The notes: generated from the letters alone by a model not told the origin. A stretch of DNA of 64,000 nt from Pseudomonas mandelii (GCF_006438925.1 NZ_RCZA01000004.1:310001-374000), one strand, 5' to 3'; shown: positions 36,075 through 45,216, counted from the first letter of the stretch. Numbers and translations are program-made.

Positions 36075-37001
36075 ATGGACCGTTTTAACGCGATGCGCGT
36101 GTTCACCCGAATCGTCGAGCTGGGAGGCTTTGCCAAGGCGGCGGATAGCCTGCAGTTGCCCCGGGCCTCAGTGACCATACTGATCAAGCAGCTGGAGGCG
36201 CATCTCGGTGTGCAGCTGCTGCAACGCACGACGCGGCAGATCAGCCTGACGCTCGACGGTGCGGCCTATTACCCTCGTTGCGTACGGTTGCTGGCGGACC
36301 TGGAGGAAACCGAAGCGGTGTTCAGCGCTGCTCGCAACAACCCCAAGGGGTTGTTGCGCGTGGACATGCCGGCGGGCGTGGGACGCTTGATGGTGATCCC
36401 GGCATTACCGCAATTTACTGCTCGATATCCCTTGATCGAGCTGGAAATCGGCTTGAATGACCGGCCAGTCGACCTGATACGCGAAGGCGTCGATTGCGTG
36501 CTGCGCGGCGGCGACTCACTGGACGATTCACTGGTGGCGCGGCCGTTGGCCATGCTGGACCAGGTCACGTGTGCCAGCCCCGATTACTTGAAGCGATTCG
36601 GAACGCCTCAGTGTCTGGCTGACCTTGAAGGCCATCAGATGGTGGAATACTTCTCCAGCAGCAATGGCAAGCGTTATGGGCTTGAATTCAGGGTCAATGA
36701 TCAGGTTCAGGCCATTAATCTGCCCAAGCAGGTTTCGGTCAACAGCGCCGATGGTTATCTGGCCGCTTGTGAGGCGGGGTATGGTCTGGTCCAGACCCCG
36801 TATTACCACGTAGCCCGCCAGCTGAGCGAAGGCCGTTTGTGTGAAGTCCTCAGGACGGTGCCAACACCGGGGATGCCGCTGACGGCGCTCTACCCGCCAC
36901 ACCGCCAGTTGTCCCGGCGGGTGAGGGTGTTTGTCGACTGGCTGGTGGAGCTTTGCGCGCAGCCGGGCAATGACTTTTATCGAAAAGACTCACGCGGCTG
37001 A
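36075..37001 (+). CDS. LysR-family regulator divergent from the aldo/keto reductase
   Basis: 308 residues. The N-terminal winged helix is MDRFNAMRVFTRIVELGGFAKAADSLQLPRASVTILIKQLE with TRQISLTLDG; the effector domain follows. It belongs to the CrgA/DhcR-like branch that often controls divergently transcribed oxidoreductases. The 118-base intergenic region should contain its site. Its end overlaps the convergent GNAT gene by 12 bases. Confidence 0.9.
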   Translation: MDRFNAMRVFTRIVELGGFAKAADSLQLPRASVTILIKQLEAHLGVQLLQRTTRQISLTLDGAAYYPRCVRLLADLEETEAVFSAARNNPKGLLRVDMPAGVGRLMVIPALPQFTARYPLIELEIGLNDRPVDLIREGVDCVLRGGDSLDDSLVARPLAMLDQVTCASPDYLKRFGTPQCLADLEGHQMVEYFSSSNGKRYGLEFRVNDQVQAINLPKQVSVNSADGYLAACEAGYGLVQTPYYHVARQLSEGRLCEVLRTVPTPGMPLTALYPPHRQLSRRVRVFVDWLVELCAQPGNDFYRKDSRG

Positions 37002-37946
37002 ACGGTCTCTGTTCAGCGCTTGGGCGCTACTTTGCGTGTTGGCGTTTTGCTGTAAATCGTCATGCAAGCGTTGCATGTGCGGGCAATGCAGATTGAGGTG
37101 TCGAGCCTGCACCCCTCGATGAAACAGGGCGAACCACCCATGGGTGTTTGATGCAGGCATCAGCCCGGTAAAGGTGAAGCCAAGGGCCGCCAAATTGCGC
37201 AAGTCCTGGGCAAAATGCCGTGACATCTGAAGTTTGGCCGAGATCAGCCAGTGGCTGGGCAATTGCCGGATCTGCTCAAGCAGACGTTTGGTCAAACGCT
37301 GAATGACCATTTCGAATCTTTGATGGTGTTGCTTGAATTGCAAGGGCAGGGAAGGCAACGGCGTCGTGCCCGGATGAGTCCCGAACACGGAACACAAGTG
37401 CTGCATAAACCCCCGGCAGCTGTCAGGCCATGGGATGTCGGGGAGCGGTCGCGTATGTCCTTCGACTACATGACAACCCATCACGATGGTTTCCGGCAGC
37501 GGCTCAGCGAAGGGCGAAGGGACGTAGTCAGGAAGCAAACCCGTGCTGTGGAAGCCGATGTTTGCTGCCATGCGTTGCGTGTAGTGATGGTGTGTCACTT
37601 GTTTGATCGAGACGCTCTTAAACCCCATGGAACCTGACCGCGACAGCAACTCCCGTCCCAGACGGGTCGCGATACTCTGCCCCTGCGCGGCGGGATGCAC
37701 CACACTGAGGGCCAGCTCGGTAGTGTCCGCAGGTGTGTCATGGCACAACGCGGCATGCCCTAGAACGCGTACGTCGTCCACCGCCAGCATCGACGTCCAG
37801 CGCCCCTCGGCATTGTGCTGATTGATCATATTCGGCAAGTAAACATCCGGCTGAACGTAATGATCGCCATAAACTTCGCGAAACAACTGGCTCACGGCAC
37901 GTGCGTCGGATGGCCGATAGGGTCGAAAAATCAAATGCGGCATCAT
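36990..37946 (-). CDS. GNAT acyltransferase of the LuxC/LuxE-like operon
   Basis: 318 residues. The N-terminal half is a GNAT domain: FRPYRPSDARAVSQLFREVYG, LALSVVHPAAQGQSIATRLG (acyl-CoA loop, with Q-G-Q-S-I-A instead of the usual R/Q-GxGxG/A) and RMAANIGFHSTGLLPDYV. The C-terminal 150 residues hold a second, less clear alpha/beta region ending in NLAALGFTFTGLMPASNTHGW, which looks like the tail of a degenerate second GNAT unit. Last gene of the operon, overlapping the preceding gene by four bases (ATGA). Probably acylates or uses the activated product of the pathway; substrate unknown. Confidence 0.8.
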   Translation of the reverse strand: MMPHLIFRPYRPSDARAVSQLFREVYGDHYVQPDVYLPNMINQHNAEGRWTSMLAVDDVRVLGHAALCHDTPADTTELALSVVHPAAQGQSIATRLGRELLSRSGSMGFKSVSIKQVTHHHYTQRMAANIGFHSTGLLPDYVPSPFAEPLPETIVMGCHVVEGHTRPLPDIPWPDSCRGFMQHLCSVFGTHPGTTPLPSLPLQFKQHHQRFEMVIQRLTKRLLEQIRQLPSHWLISAKLQMSRHFAQDLRNLAALGFTFTGLMPASNTHGWFALFHRGVQARHLNLHCPHMQRLHDDLQQNANTQSSAQALNRDRSAA

Positions 37947-39232
37947 GCGGGCTCCGGCGACGGTGCGTCATACACGCGCAAGTCCAGGACCCGCAGTTGT
38001 TTACCGGAGCGTGGGTGCAGCTTCAATGCGGTGACCGCACAGGACAACACTCGTAACTCCAATAGACCGTCGCGGCTCAGTTCCTCGATGGCGGGATAGT
38101 GTTCAACCAGCGCCTCGTACAACGCTCGGCACACCGGTACGGTGGCCATTGATAGCGCCGAGGGAACCCACTTCACACTCAAAATATCTTTGTATCCGTC
38201 ATGTTCGATCAGCAATTGCCATTGGTCGTTGTGGGCAATGCGTTGGACGATCTGCTGGATGTCATCGATCAGCAGCGACAGCACCCCGACTCGCACCCGC
38301 TGGCTGTGCACGCTACGTCCCTTGAGGGCGAATTTGCGCTTCGGCGTTGAGCCGGGTTCGCGCCAGCACGCGCGGTCGCCCACCGGATAACGCAGCAGTG
38401 GCATGAGCCGGCGAGTCAGATTGGTCACCACCAATAATCCAGTGCGATCGCATTCTTCGATGACTTCACCGGTGAGTTCATCGACGATCTCCAGCAAGGT
38501 TTGTGGATCAAACACCCGATGCTCGCCCAAGGCACAGTCGCGACCGCTGGCCCCAATAAGGCCGGCGTCTACACTGGCGTAGCCAATGGAAGCAATGCGC
38601 ACGTTGGGAAACACGTCGCTGAGGATTGCCACCTGCGGGGCAAACAGGCTTTCGCCGCCATACAGCAACGTATCAACCCCGCGCAGTACTCGCCGATGCT
38701 GGTTCAGGTAGGCCGCCAATCGCAGCAGCTGTGCTGGTACGCCGACCAGCACGTTGATCCGATGCTGATCAATCGCATCGGCCAATACATCCAGCTCGAC
38801 TTGCCCGGTAAATGGAAACTCGCAGATCGATCGCCTGACGTGCGCCAGTGAGTCGTGGATAAACAGAAAACTGGCGTAAAGATCACCGGAAAAAAACAGA
38901 TTGGCGACACGGTCGCCGTCGTTCAGCTGAGACGAGAAACTTTCTCCGAACGTACTGACCAGTTCTTTCCATTCGTTATAGGTATAAACCGCCAGTTTGC
39001 CTTGGCTGGTCGATCCGCCGGTTTTAAACACCAGCGCATCGTCGACCTTTCCGGTCAGGACCGGCCAATGACTCAAGTCATTGCTGTCAGACCAATAGTC
39101 CACGGCGTTGGTGAGCGGTAGATCTTGTAACGTAATGCCCTGCGGCGGTAAGTGTTGCAGTTGCTGGCGGTAGAAGTTTGAATGTTGCCGTATATAAGGC
39201 AGCAGTTGCTCGAGCGAATAAGTTGATTTCAC
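37943..39232 (-). CDS. Stand-alone adenylate-forming enzyme (PaaK/LuxE-like)
   Basis: 429-residue member of the ANL superfamily, nearest to phenylacetate-CoA ligase/LuxE-like enzymes. The ATP P-loop is FKTGGSTSQGKLAVYTYNEW (about 69-88), the middle motif is LLYGGESLFAP, then SIGYASVDAGLIGAS, and the ribose/ATP aspartate region is LLRYPVGDRACWREPG. The C-terminal lid is short. It should activate a carboxylic acid as an acyl-AMP. It follows the LuxC fusion gene by 60 bases. It shares visible motifs with the C-terminal half of that fusion protein (GGSSGTP, FLGGEHPGQ, IYGSVDAGPLG), suggesting duplication. Confidence 0.83.
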   Translation of the reverse strand: MKSTYSLEQLLPYIRQHSNFYRQQLQHLPPQGITLQDLPLTNAVDYWSDSNDLSHWPVLTGKVDDALVFKTGGSTSQGKLAVYTYNEWKELVSTFGESFSSQLNDGDRVANLFFSGDLYASFLFIHDSLAHVRRSICEFPFTGQVELDVLADAIDQHRINVLVGVPAQLLRLAAYLNQHRRVLRGVDTLLYGGESLFAPQVAILSDVFPNVRIASIGYASVDAGLIGASGRDCALGEHRVFDPQTLLEIVDELTGEVIEECDRTGLLVVTNLTRRLMPLLRYPVGDRACWREPGSTPKRKFALKGRSVHSQRVRVGVLSLLIDDIQQIVQRIAHNDQWQLLIEHDGYKDILSVKWVPSALSMATVPVCRALYEALVEHYPAIEELSRDGLLELRVLSCAVTALKLHPRSGKQLRVLDLRVYDAPSPEPA

Positions 39233-39292
39233 TGGATTCTCTTTTTTTTATCAGGCGTCTAGGCGGTTTAAGACAAGCTGTGTAGTTAGTTT

Positions 39293-41695
39293 TTATTTTC
39301 TTTTATCAATAACCAAGGGCGTTTTGCCGCTGTGTTTGTTTCGAGTGAACGCTTGATCCGTGCACACTTGGACTTCGACAGTTAACAGGTTGGCGTTTAC
39401 GGCATTTGCCAGCGCTTCATGGCTCAGCAATGCGTTGCGAACCTGGTTGATGTCTGCATCCGTTAGAACGTTGAGTCGCTCGATGCCATCAGGGGCGTGG
39501 TCCAGAACAATCTGAATGGGCGCGCCGACGCTATCCTGCAGAGCCGACGGCGAAATGAACTCCGTGCCCATTCGCACCAGTTTTCCGTGGCGCTGGAGCA
39601 GTTCGAATCGGGGTGAGTCCAGCCCGCATGGACAGGCTCCGGGTATCCAGCGACCGGTGTCTCCAACGTCATACCGGCGCACGGTTTGGCCTTGCCGTGC
39701 TCGTGAAGTGAACAACAGGCGACCGATCTCATTGGCCTCAACCGGTACATCCTGTTCGATCTGCACGATTTCCAGATGCTGGGTATCGCACATCAAGTGA
39801 AACACCCCGTTCGCGGTGGCTGCGCACGCATGCCCCAAGGGACCGGCGTCGACAGAGCCATAGATCGCCGAGCGGATCATCGAGACCCCGCAACTTTCCA
39901 TGAGGCTCAGGCTGGTTTGGCCCGGATGCTCGCCGCCAAGGAACACTTTGTCAATACCTGCGTACGTGCGGAGCCGGGCCTGCTCGTTGAAGAACAGACG
40001 ATGCAAGGTGCTCGGCATACCAATCAGCACGGTGACACGCTGGTCAACGATCAGTTGGGCGATTTCGCTGAAGTCATCGTCCTGGGGCGCCCCCATGGGG
40101 AAATGTGTGACGCCCATCTGCTCCAGTATTTTGGTAAAACTGAGGAAACCTCCGTACAAGCTGCCGCCGTAAAACAGGTTCATGACCCGGTCTTGTGAAG
40201 GATCGAGCCCGGCGGCGAACAGGCCGTCAGCCGCTGCGCGCATCTGCCGTTGAAAGTCGCGATAGCTGAAACCGGCAAGTGCCGGAGTGCCGCTGCTCCC
40301 TCCTGAGCGAAAATACAATTGCGCCGTAGCGCCCATAGGCTGGGTCGTGAAGGTGTTTTTGTCCATGATCGGCGCATGGGCGGTGTCAGGTGCGGGCGGG
40401 ACCGGGTCGAGCGTTGCCCGGCCAGGCAAAACATCCGGCGACAGACTCACCGAGAGGCGGCGACTCAGACGCGTCAACGCGTAGACGCCATCATGGGGCT
40501 CACCGGCGTAGCCGTCATGAATCCCCGCGCAAGGCGCAATACGGGTGACCCCAGCGTTGACCAGCGTTCGCACAAGTCCTGGCGTCTGTGTCGCAGAGCA
40601 AATCAGTGCGCAGCTTTGCAGGACAGTGCGCCAGGGCAACAGCGTCTCGGCGATCAAGTGTTGCGGTAGGGGTTTGAGTAGCACCGTACGAAACAGCGGC
40701 GAAGGCGCGAGCGTCTGATGGTGTTCCCAGATGATCCGCCATCCGTGGCCGGCCCAGACCTGGCCGCTCTGGTTCGCAAAACAGTAATCCAGTTGCGCCA
40801 TGGCCGTGCGGGTGGTGATCTCGCACGCTTCCTGATCCGTGGGCACCAGCGCCGGCCAGTGCGATGCACGACGCTTGAAGGCTTCGCCCAAACGCTCACC
40901 CAGGTCCTGCAGGGTCGCCGGATCGTTGCTGTCCACCAGCACCCATTGCGGACTGGAACACGCCTGCTGATCCAGACTGCACACCTCATCCACCAACGCA
41001 TCCAGCGCCGAAGGGCTGGCCGCGTCAGGCGACAGATAAGCGAAACTGATCCTGTGCCCCCAATCGATCCAGCGACATCCGGCGGGGATCTGCTGACGAA
41101 TTGCTTTGAGCGCCTTTTCACCGCCCCAGGCTGACACGCCATCGGCCTGAGCGCAGAGTTCCGCTATCCGGGAAGTGCCCACGGGCAGCACCGCGACGAA
41201 TTCGCCAAGCCTGCCGCTGGTGTCGCACTGCACAAGGGCGGCCAGCAATTGCGCGGTCAAACCCGCATCGCTGGCGCTGGGGCGTAACCAGTTAATGTTG
41301 CCGGCCAGCAGGCTTTCGAGAACCGCGCAGAACGCCAGCATCGGCGCATTGCCTGGCGTCACATGCACCACCAGTCCCAACGGGTGCCAGCTTTCGAAGT
41401 GTGGCTGCTGGTAGTCGATACGCCTCAGCGAACGGGGTTGCGAACCCAGTTCTCGCTCAAGCTTCCTGCTCAGGTTGCTGCGCTGGCAGAACTCGATCAG
41501 TCCCTGACATTGATCGTCGTCCAGAGGCAGGTTCAGGCTGCGAGTCTGTAGTTGCGTGGCGAAACGAGCCGCGGTTTCGATAACGGTCTCGCTGTCGATC
41601 GGTGCAGAAAGCAATCCGGGCAATTGTTTCTGAAGGCGCTCGAGGGCGCTTTCCGGGGTAACGTCGTCACGCAGTTGGCCATTGATGAGGTACAT
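39293..41695 (-). CDS. LuxC-type acyl reductase fused to a PaaK/LuxE-like adenylating domain
   Basis: 800-residue two-domain enzyme. Residues 1 to about 425 match LuxC-type acyl-CoA/acyl-protein reductases: HPLGLVVHVTPGNAPMLAF (NADPH region, 104-122), WGGEKALKAIR (190-200) and the catalytic C246 in DQQACSSPQWVLV. Residues about 440-800 are an adenylate-forming domain with P-loop YFRSGGSSGTPALAGFSYRD (461-480), FLGGEHPGQ, SAIYGSVDAGPLGHAC and RRYDVGDTGRWIPGACPCG. Expected chemistry is activation of an acid and reduction of the bound acyl group to an aldehyde. The ATG is one base after the LuxE-like gene stop, so translation is coupled. In lux operons these activities are separate proteins; I know of no described enzyme with this fusion. 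Confidence 0.88.
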   Translation of the reverse strand: MYLINGQLRDDVTPESALERLQKQLPGLLSAPIDSETVIETAARFATQLQTRSLNLPLDDDQCQGLIEFCQRSNLSRKLERELGSQPRSLRRIDYQQPHFESWHPLGLVVHVTPGNAPMLAFCAVLESLLAGNINWLRPSASDAGLTAQLLAALVQCDTSGRLGEFVAVLPVGTSRIAELCAQADGVSAWGGEKALKAIRQQIPAGCRWIDWGHRISFAYLSPDAASPSALDALVDEVCSLDQQACSSPQWVLVDSNDPATLQDLGERLGEAFKRRASHWPALVPTDQEACEITTRTAMAQLDYCFANQSGQVWAGHGWRIIWEHHQTLAPSPLFRTVLLKPLPQHLIAETLLPWRTVLQSCALICSATQTPGLVRTLVNAGVTRIAPCAGIHDGYAGEPHDGVYALTRLSRRLSVSLSPDVLPGRATLDPVPPAPDTAHAPIMDKNTFTTQPMGATAQLYFRSGGSSGTPALAGFSYRDFQRQMRAAADGLFAAGLDPSQDRVMNLFYGGSLYGGFLSFTKILEQMGVTHFPMGAPQDDDFSEIAQLIVDQRVTVLIGMPSTLHRLFFNEQARLRTYAGIDKVFLGGEHPGQTSLSLMESCGVSMIRSAIYGSVDAGPLGHACAATANGVFHLMCDTQHLEIVQIEQDVPVEANEIGRLLFTSRARQGQTVRRYDVGDTGRWIPGACPCGLDSPRFELLQRHGKLVRMGTEFISPSALQDSVGAPIQIVLDHAPDGIERLNVLTDADINQVRNALLSHEALANAVNANLLTVEVQVCTDQAFTRNKHSGKTPLVIDKRK

Positions 41696-41696
41696 A

Positions 41697-42827
41697 TCAA
41701 GCTCCTCCCAGCAATTCGGAAGCCGCCATGGCGCAACTGCGACTGGCGGTGGTGCCAGCGCGCCCGTGCAGCTCGAACCAATCGGTCGTCAGGCCGCATC
41801 CGCACTGTGCGCCGGGATGTAATGTCGCCAGATCGCCCATGACCACCGCATGAGCAGGGCTTGACGAAATGTACGGGGAGACGAATTCCAGCAAGCCGCG
41901 CTGGCCGTATGGCTGGACCGTAAAATCGGATGGGTTGCGCACGAAAACCTTCGAGTAAATGGGGGCATGAAAATGATGGTGGGCACATTGGATATAGGGC
42001 ACGGCATGCTCGACGGCTCCGTAGCCATCCCGACAGCGGGACAGGTCGATACCCAATTGCCGATTGATTCGGGCATACAACTCAAGCAGGGGAATCTCTT
42101 GTGCTGCCTGGGTTTTCCAGCCGCCCCCCAAAAACACCAATGACTGGGCGGGTAGCTCGAGATTCGGTGCGCCGGTGTTTTTCATGTGCTGTAGCGCATG
42201 TGAAAGAAACGCAGGAAATCCGAGAATCCGCACGGGCAATCCCTCGTCGGCAAACTCCTGCAAGGCGCGAATCACTCCAAACAGGTCGAACTCGTGACCG
42301 TTACCGGTCAGGCGCAATCCGTAGACGACCCGATTGACGGGCGCATAGCTGCAGAGAAACTGGTCGGTGTAAGCGGTGCCCAAGGTGATGGCCGCCTCGG
42401 GCTCGTAGCTCAGGAGCAAATAATTGCAGGGGCTTTGCGGAGTATCCCAGCCGAAGTGCCGGAAAATGTGGCTCACCATGCCTTGAGCCGCTGCCATGCT
42501 GCGAGGGTCATAGCGCATGCGACTCTTCTGGCCGCTGGTGCCAGACGATGTCAGCTCCAGCGCGCCTTCGCCGGTGGGGCCGAACAACAAGTGACGTTTG
42601 AAGTAGTTGGCGAAAATCGGTGGCAACCTGGACCAGTCATCCAGTGTCTCCAGGTCCTTTGCATCGAGCCCGTTGGCGTTTAGCCAGCGCTCGTAGCCAG
42701 GCGTGTGGTGACAATGAAACAGGCTGATTTCTCCCATTGCCTGGTCGAACAGGCCCTCGGGTACGGAATCCAGGCAATAGGGTTGCGTTAACGCGCAGAG
42801 CGCATTGGTGTGAGGTAAATGGATCAT
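41697..42827 (-). CDS. LuxE-like acyl-protein synthetase
   Basis: 376 residues. LuxE proteins activate a fatty acid with ATP and pass the acyl group via a C-terminal cysteine to LuxC. Visible are the start of the family (FDQAMGEISLFHCHHTPGYERW), the P-loop LELTSSGTSGQKSRMRYD, FLGGGWKTQAAQEI, RCRDGYGAVEHAVPY, and the end GRAGTTASRSCAMAASELLGG, where the cysteine about 12 residues from the C-terminus matches the acylated cysteine of LuxE. ATG 42827 is chosen over TTG 42830. Between the exporter gene (21 bases) and the fused reductase gene (1 base). Acid specificity cannot be read from sequence. Confidence 0.88.
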   Translation of the reverse strand: MIHLPHTNALCALTQPYCLDSVPEGLFDQAMGEISLFHCHHTPGYERWLNANGLDAKDLETLDDWSRLPPIFANYFKRHLLFGPTGEGALELTSSGTSGQKSRMRYDPRSMAAAQGMVSHIFRHFGWDTPQSPCNYLLLSYEPEAAITLGTAYTDQFLCSYAPVNRVVYGLRLTGNGHEFDLFGVIRALQEFADEGLPVRILGFPAFLSHALQHMKNTGAPNLELPAQSLVFLGGGWKTQAAQEIPLLELYARINRQLGIDLSRCRDGYGAVEHAVPYIQCAHHHFHAPIYSKVFVRNPSDFTVQPYGQRGLLEFVSPYISSSPAHAVVMGDLATLHPGAQCGCGLTTDWFELHGRAGTTASRSCAMAASELLGGA

Positions 42828-42848
42828 CAAAGGACCTGCTGTGTGGTG

Positions 42849-44090
42849 TCAGACGGCAAGCGCGGTGTGAGAGCGCCGCAGAAACAGGCGTAGGGGCGTC
42901 AGGCTCAGAAGCCCCGCGATACCCGCCATCAGAGCGAACGATTCGTGGCTGTCACCGGCACCGACGGCCGCGATAAGCGAGCCGCCGCCGCCCATGACGG
43001 TGATCGAGATCATGCCGATCATGGCCGAGACCAGACCTTTGCTGTCCTCGCTTGCAAATAGCGCAAGCCGGTACAGCGCGGCATTGCTCATGCCAAGCCC
43101 CACGGCATAAAGCGCCAGGCAGCTGATCAGCACTGCTGTCGAAGCGCCGTAGACGCTGATGGCGACTAACGCGATGAGCCCGCCGCAAAACGGCCAAAGC
43201 GCGTATCGAATCAGTTGTGGCAATTCAGCGTTGGCAATCAGTCGGTTGAGGATCAGATTGCCGAGAATGACGGCCGCGAACACCGGGATTTGCCACAGGC
43301 CATAGTGCAGAGTTGAAAGCCCCTGGTTGTGGATCAGCAAGAGCGGCGCCAACCCGATCCAGGCAATCAAGGGCAGGCTCATCACGCCCAGCGCGACTGC
43401 GGCGCAAAGGAATCGCGGGTTAGTCAGCAGCGCGGCATAGCGGCGCAGAGTGCTGTGCCATTCAAAGCGCACGGCTTCCAGTCGCTGACCGTCGTGGCGC
43501 AGGGTGCCCACGGTTTCCGGCATGAACAGGTAAAGCCCGAGCCAGACCATCACGCCGCCGAGACCCAGCAGTAAAAACAATTCCCGCCAGGACAACCATT
43601 CCAGCAGCAGACTGCCGAGCAACGGCCCCAGAAGCGGGGAGAGCAGTGCAACGTTCCCTAACAACGCCATGATTTTGACCGCGTCGGCTTCGCAGAAAAC
43701 TTCTTGCAGGGCTGGGTAGCTGACCGCGATGACAAACCCCAATCCCATGCCCTGAATCAGTCGCAAGCCGTTGAACGCATAAATGCTTTGCACGTTGAAC
43801 GCGGCGGCACAGGCCAGGGCGAATACCGCACAACCGATGAGCAACATCCGGCGGCGGCCGAAGTGATCAGACAGCGGGCCAATCAGCCATTGCAGAAGAA
43901 TGCCGCCTGCCAGATAAAGATTGAAGGCGTAGGGAACATGGTCGGGGCTGGCATCCAGTTGGCGGGTGACGGTCAACATGCCGGGCATGATCATGTCGCT
44001 GGCCATATACGTCAGAAGTTCGAAAAAAGTAATTGCAAGGCAAAAACCAAGTAAGTGGTGAGGGCTGATATTGATTAAAGGCTTGTGCAT
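42849..44090 (-). CDS. MFS drug/metabolite exporter (MdfA/Bcr-like)
   Basis: 413-residue inner-membrane antiporter with twelve hydrophobic segments. The acidic residue in helix 1 (LLTYMASDMIMPGMLTVTRQ) and the following GGILLQWLIGPLSDHFGRRRMLLIG (motif A) are characteristic of MdfA/CmlA-type drug:H+ antiporters; motif C is seen in LLSPLLGPLLGSLLLEWLSWRELF. As first gene of the operon with acyl-activating, reducing and acyltransferase enzymes it probably exports the product and gives self-protection. A small AATAAC-GGG-GTTATT dyad (44117-44131) lies 27 bases upstream. Confidence 0.88.
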   Translation of the reverse strand: MHKPLINISPHHLLGFCLAITFFELLTYMASDMIMPGMLTVTRQLDASPDHVPYAFNLYLAGGILLQWLIGPLSDHFGRRRMLLIGCAVFALACAAAFNVQSIYAFNGLRLIQGMGLGFVIAVSYPALQEVFCEADAVKIMALLGNVALLSPLLGPLLGSLLLEWLSWRELFLLLGLGGVMVWLGLYLFMPETVGTLRHDGQRLEAVRFEWHSTLRRYAALLTNPRFLCAAVALGVMSLPLIAWIGLAPLLLIHNQGLSTLHYGLWQIPVFAAVILGNLILNRLIANAELPQLIRYALWPFCGGLIALVAISVYGASTAVLISCLALYAVGLGMSNAALYRLALFASEDSKGLVSAMIGMISITVMGGGGSLIAAVGAGDSHESFALMAGIAGLLSLTPLRLFLRRSHTALAV

Positions 44091-44256
44091 GGCATCCCTG
44101 TTTTTGCGCGAAATTTAATAACGGGGTTATTGCGATGCGCCGAGACTAATCATTGAATATGAATAGCTCCAATGAACTATTGAGACTCAAGGTTTCAATA
44201 GTTTTCGCTATGTTTCGATGTTCTATGGGTAGGAAGAGGTAAGTATGCACGTACGA

Positions 44257-44286
44257 AAAATGCCCGCGACAGGGCGGGCATTTATT
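44257..44286 (-). terminator. Terminator of the small lipoprotein gene
   Basis: AATGCCCGC and GCGGGCATT form a perfect nine-base stem around GACAGG; the minus strand ends in TTTTT, 60-80 bases after the stop at 44342. Confidence 0.8.
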
Positions 44287-44341
44287 TAACAGTTATCGGG
44301 ATGGGGTACTTAACTTACGAATGAAGGTTCAATTATTCACG

Positions 44342-44479
44342 TTATCGATGCTGGTAATATCCCGGCCCGCCACGGTCGTAATGGTGACCGCCGTGCCAGC
44401 CGCCGTGGGGGAAAACGATACAGCCGCTCAGTGACAGGAGAGCGAGCAGGGGAATCAGCAGTGTGATTCGACGGAACAT
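44342..44479 (-). CDS. Small histidine/glycine-rich lipoprotein
   Basis: 45-residue protein starting at 44479 with GAGG upstream. MFRRITLLIPLLALLSLSGC is a lipoprotein signal (lipobox LSGC); the mature part is only about 26 residues, rich in His, Gly and Tyr (HGGWHGGHHYDRGGPGYYQHR), which could bind metal. Similar tiny lipoproteins are common in Pseudomonas; function unknown. A terminator follows. Confidence 0.75.
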   Translation of the reverse strand: MFRRITLLIPLLALLSLSGCIVFPHGGWHGGHHYDRGGPGYYQHR

Positions 44480-44636
44480 TTCAAAATCCTCATGGTTATC
44501 GCCGCTATGAAGCCAAAACTCTTCATCGGCTGTAACATGAGACCCCGTTTGTAGCGTCCCATCCCCGGAGAAAGGTAGGGGCTTGGCATGCGTTCTGATA
44601 CAAATCGGATACATTTTTCAGGTTCAGGAACTCGCA

Positions 44637-44825
44637 ATGACTCAGTCGCAACGTTTGAAATACTCGATTCTGATCTCCCTCGTGGTGTTGGGGATCATGT
44701 TCGGCCTTTCGTATCTGCAAAACGCAGGTGTCATCAGCGAGAAGCTGTTTCAGTACATCGCCATCGGCGTGGCGGTGATCGTGGTGGTGGTCAATGGCGT
44801 GATGCGTCGCAAGGTCAAACCCTGA
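44637..44825 (+). CDS. Small two-helix membrane protein
   Basis: 62 residues from ATG 44637 (AGGAA upstream). Two hydrophobic helices (SILISLVVLGIMFGLSYL and YIAIGVAVIVVVVNGVM) with a basic C-terminus (RRKVKP). Function unknown; conserved-looking small inner-membrane protein. Transcribed convergently with the Fur-like regulator gene, 19 bases away. Confidence 0.7.
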   Translation: MTQSQRLKYSILISLVVLGIMFGLSYLQNAGVISEKLFQYIAIGVAVIVVVVNGVMRRKVKP

Positions 44826-44844
44826 ACGACACACCTTAAGGTGA

Positions 44845-45216
44845 TCACTCGCGATGGAGCATGGCTACAGCGTGCGGATGCAGGCTGTAGCTTTTGTCCG
44901 CATTGAGCGTGATCACACCTTCACTGCACAAGCGTTTCAATACTTCCCGCACGCTCAGAAAAGACAGGGGAATATCCAGGTCCAGCAAGTGGCTGTGCAC
45001 GCCGCGCACGCCAAGGCTACGGTCGCTTTCGGCGGCGGTCAGCAAGGCGTCGATGACTTTGAGGCGGATCAGACTGGTTCGCAGACCATAGCTTTTGAGC
45101 AGCAGCCTGATCCGCTCGTTGCCATTGCGCTCGCCCCGTTGACTGAAAACACCGGAGCCCATGGCAGAGCCCTTTGGCGCATTGCTACCGTCCGTTGGCA
45201 GTTGCGAGTTGTACAT
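44845..45216 (-). CDS. Fur-like winged-helix regulator
   Basis: 123 residues from ATG 45216, which has AAGGAG upstream; the frame to 45270 is rejected. The core ERIRLLLKSYGLRTSLIRLKVIDALLTAA, GVHSHLLDLDIPLSFLSVREVLKRLCSEGVI matches the N-terminal winged helix of Fur-family proteins (LK..GLR.T..R..VL..L). The C-terminal dimerisation and most metal-binding residues of true Fur are missing (protein ends soon after the DNA-binding part), so it may be a metal-independent derivative. Target genes unknown. Confidence 0.75.
   Translation of the reverse strand: MYNSQLPTDGSNAPKGSAMGSGVFSQRGERNGNERIRLLLKSYGLRTSLIRLKVIDALLTAAESDRSLGVRGVHSHLLDLDIPLSFLSVREVLKRLCSEGVITLNADKSYSLHPHAVAMLHRE

Noticed and set aside
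36990..44090. Bioluminescence (lux) operon
   Set aside because: LuxC- and LuxE-like proteins are present, but no luciferase alpha/beta or LuxD-type thioesterase gene.
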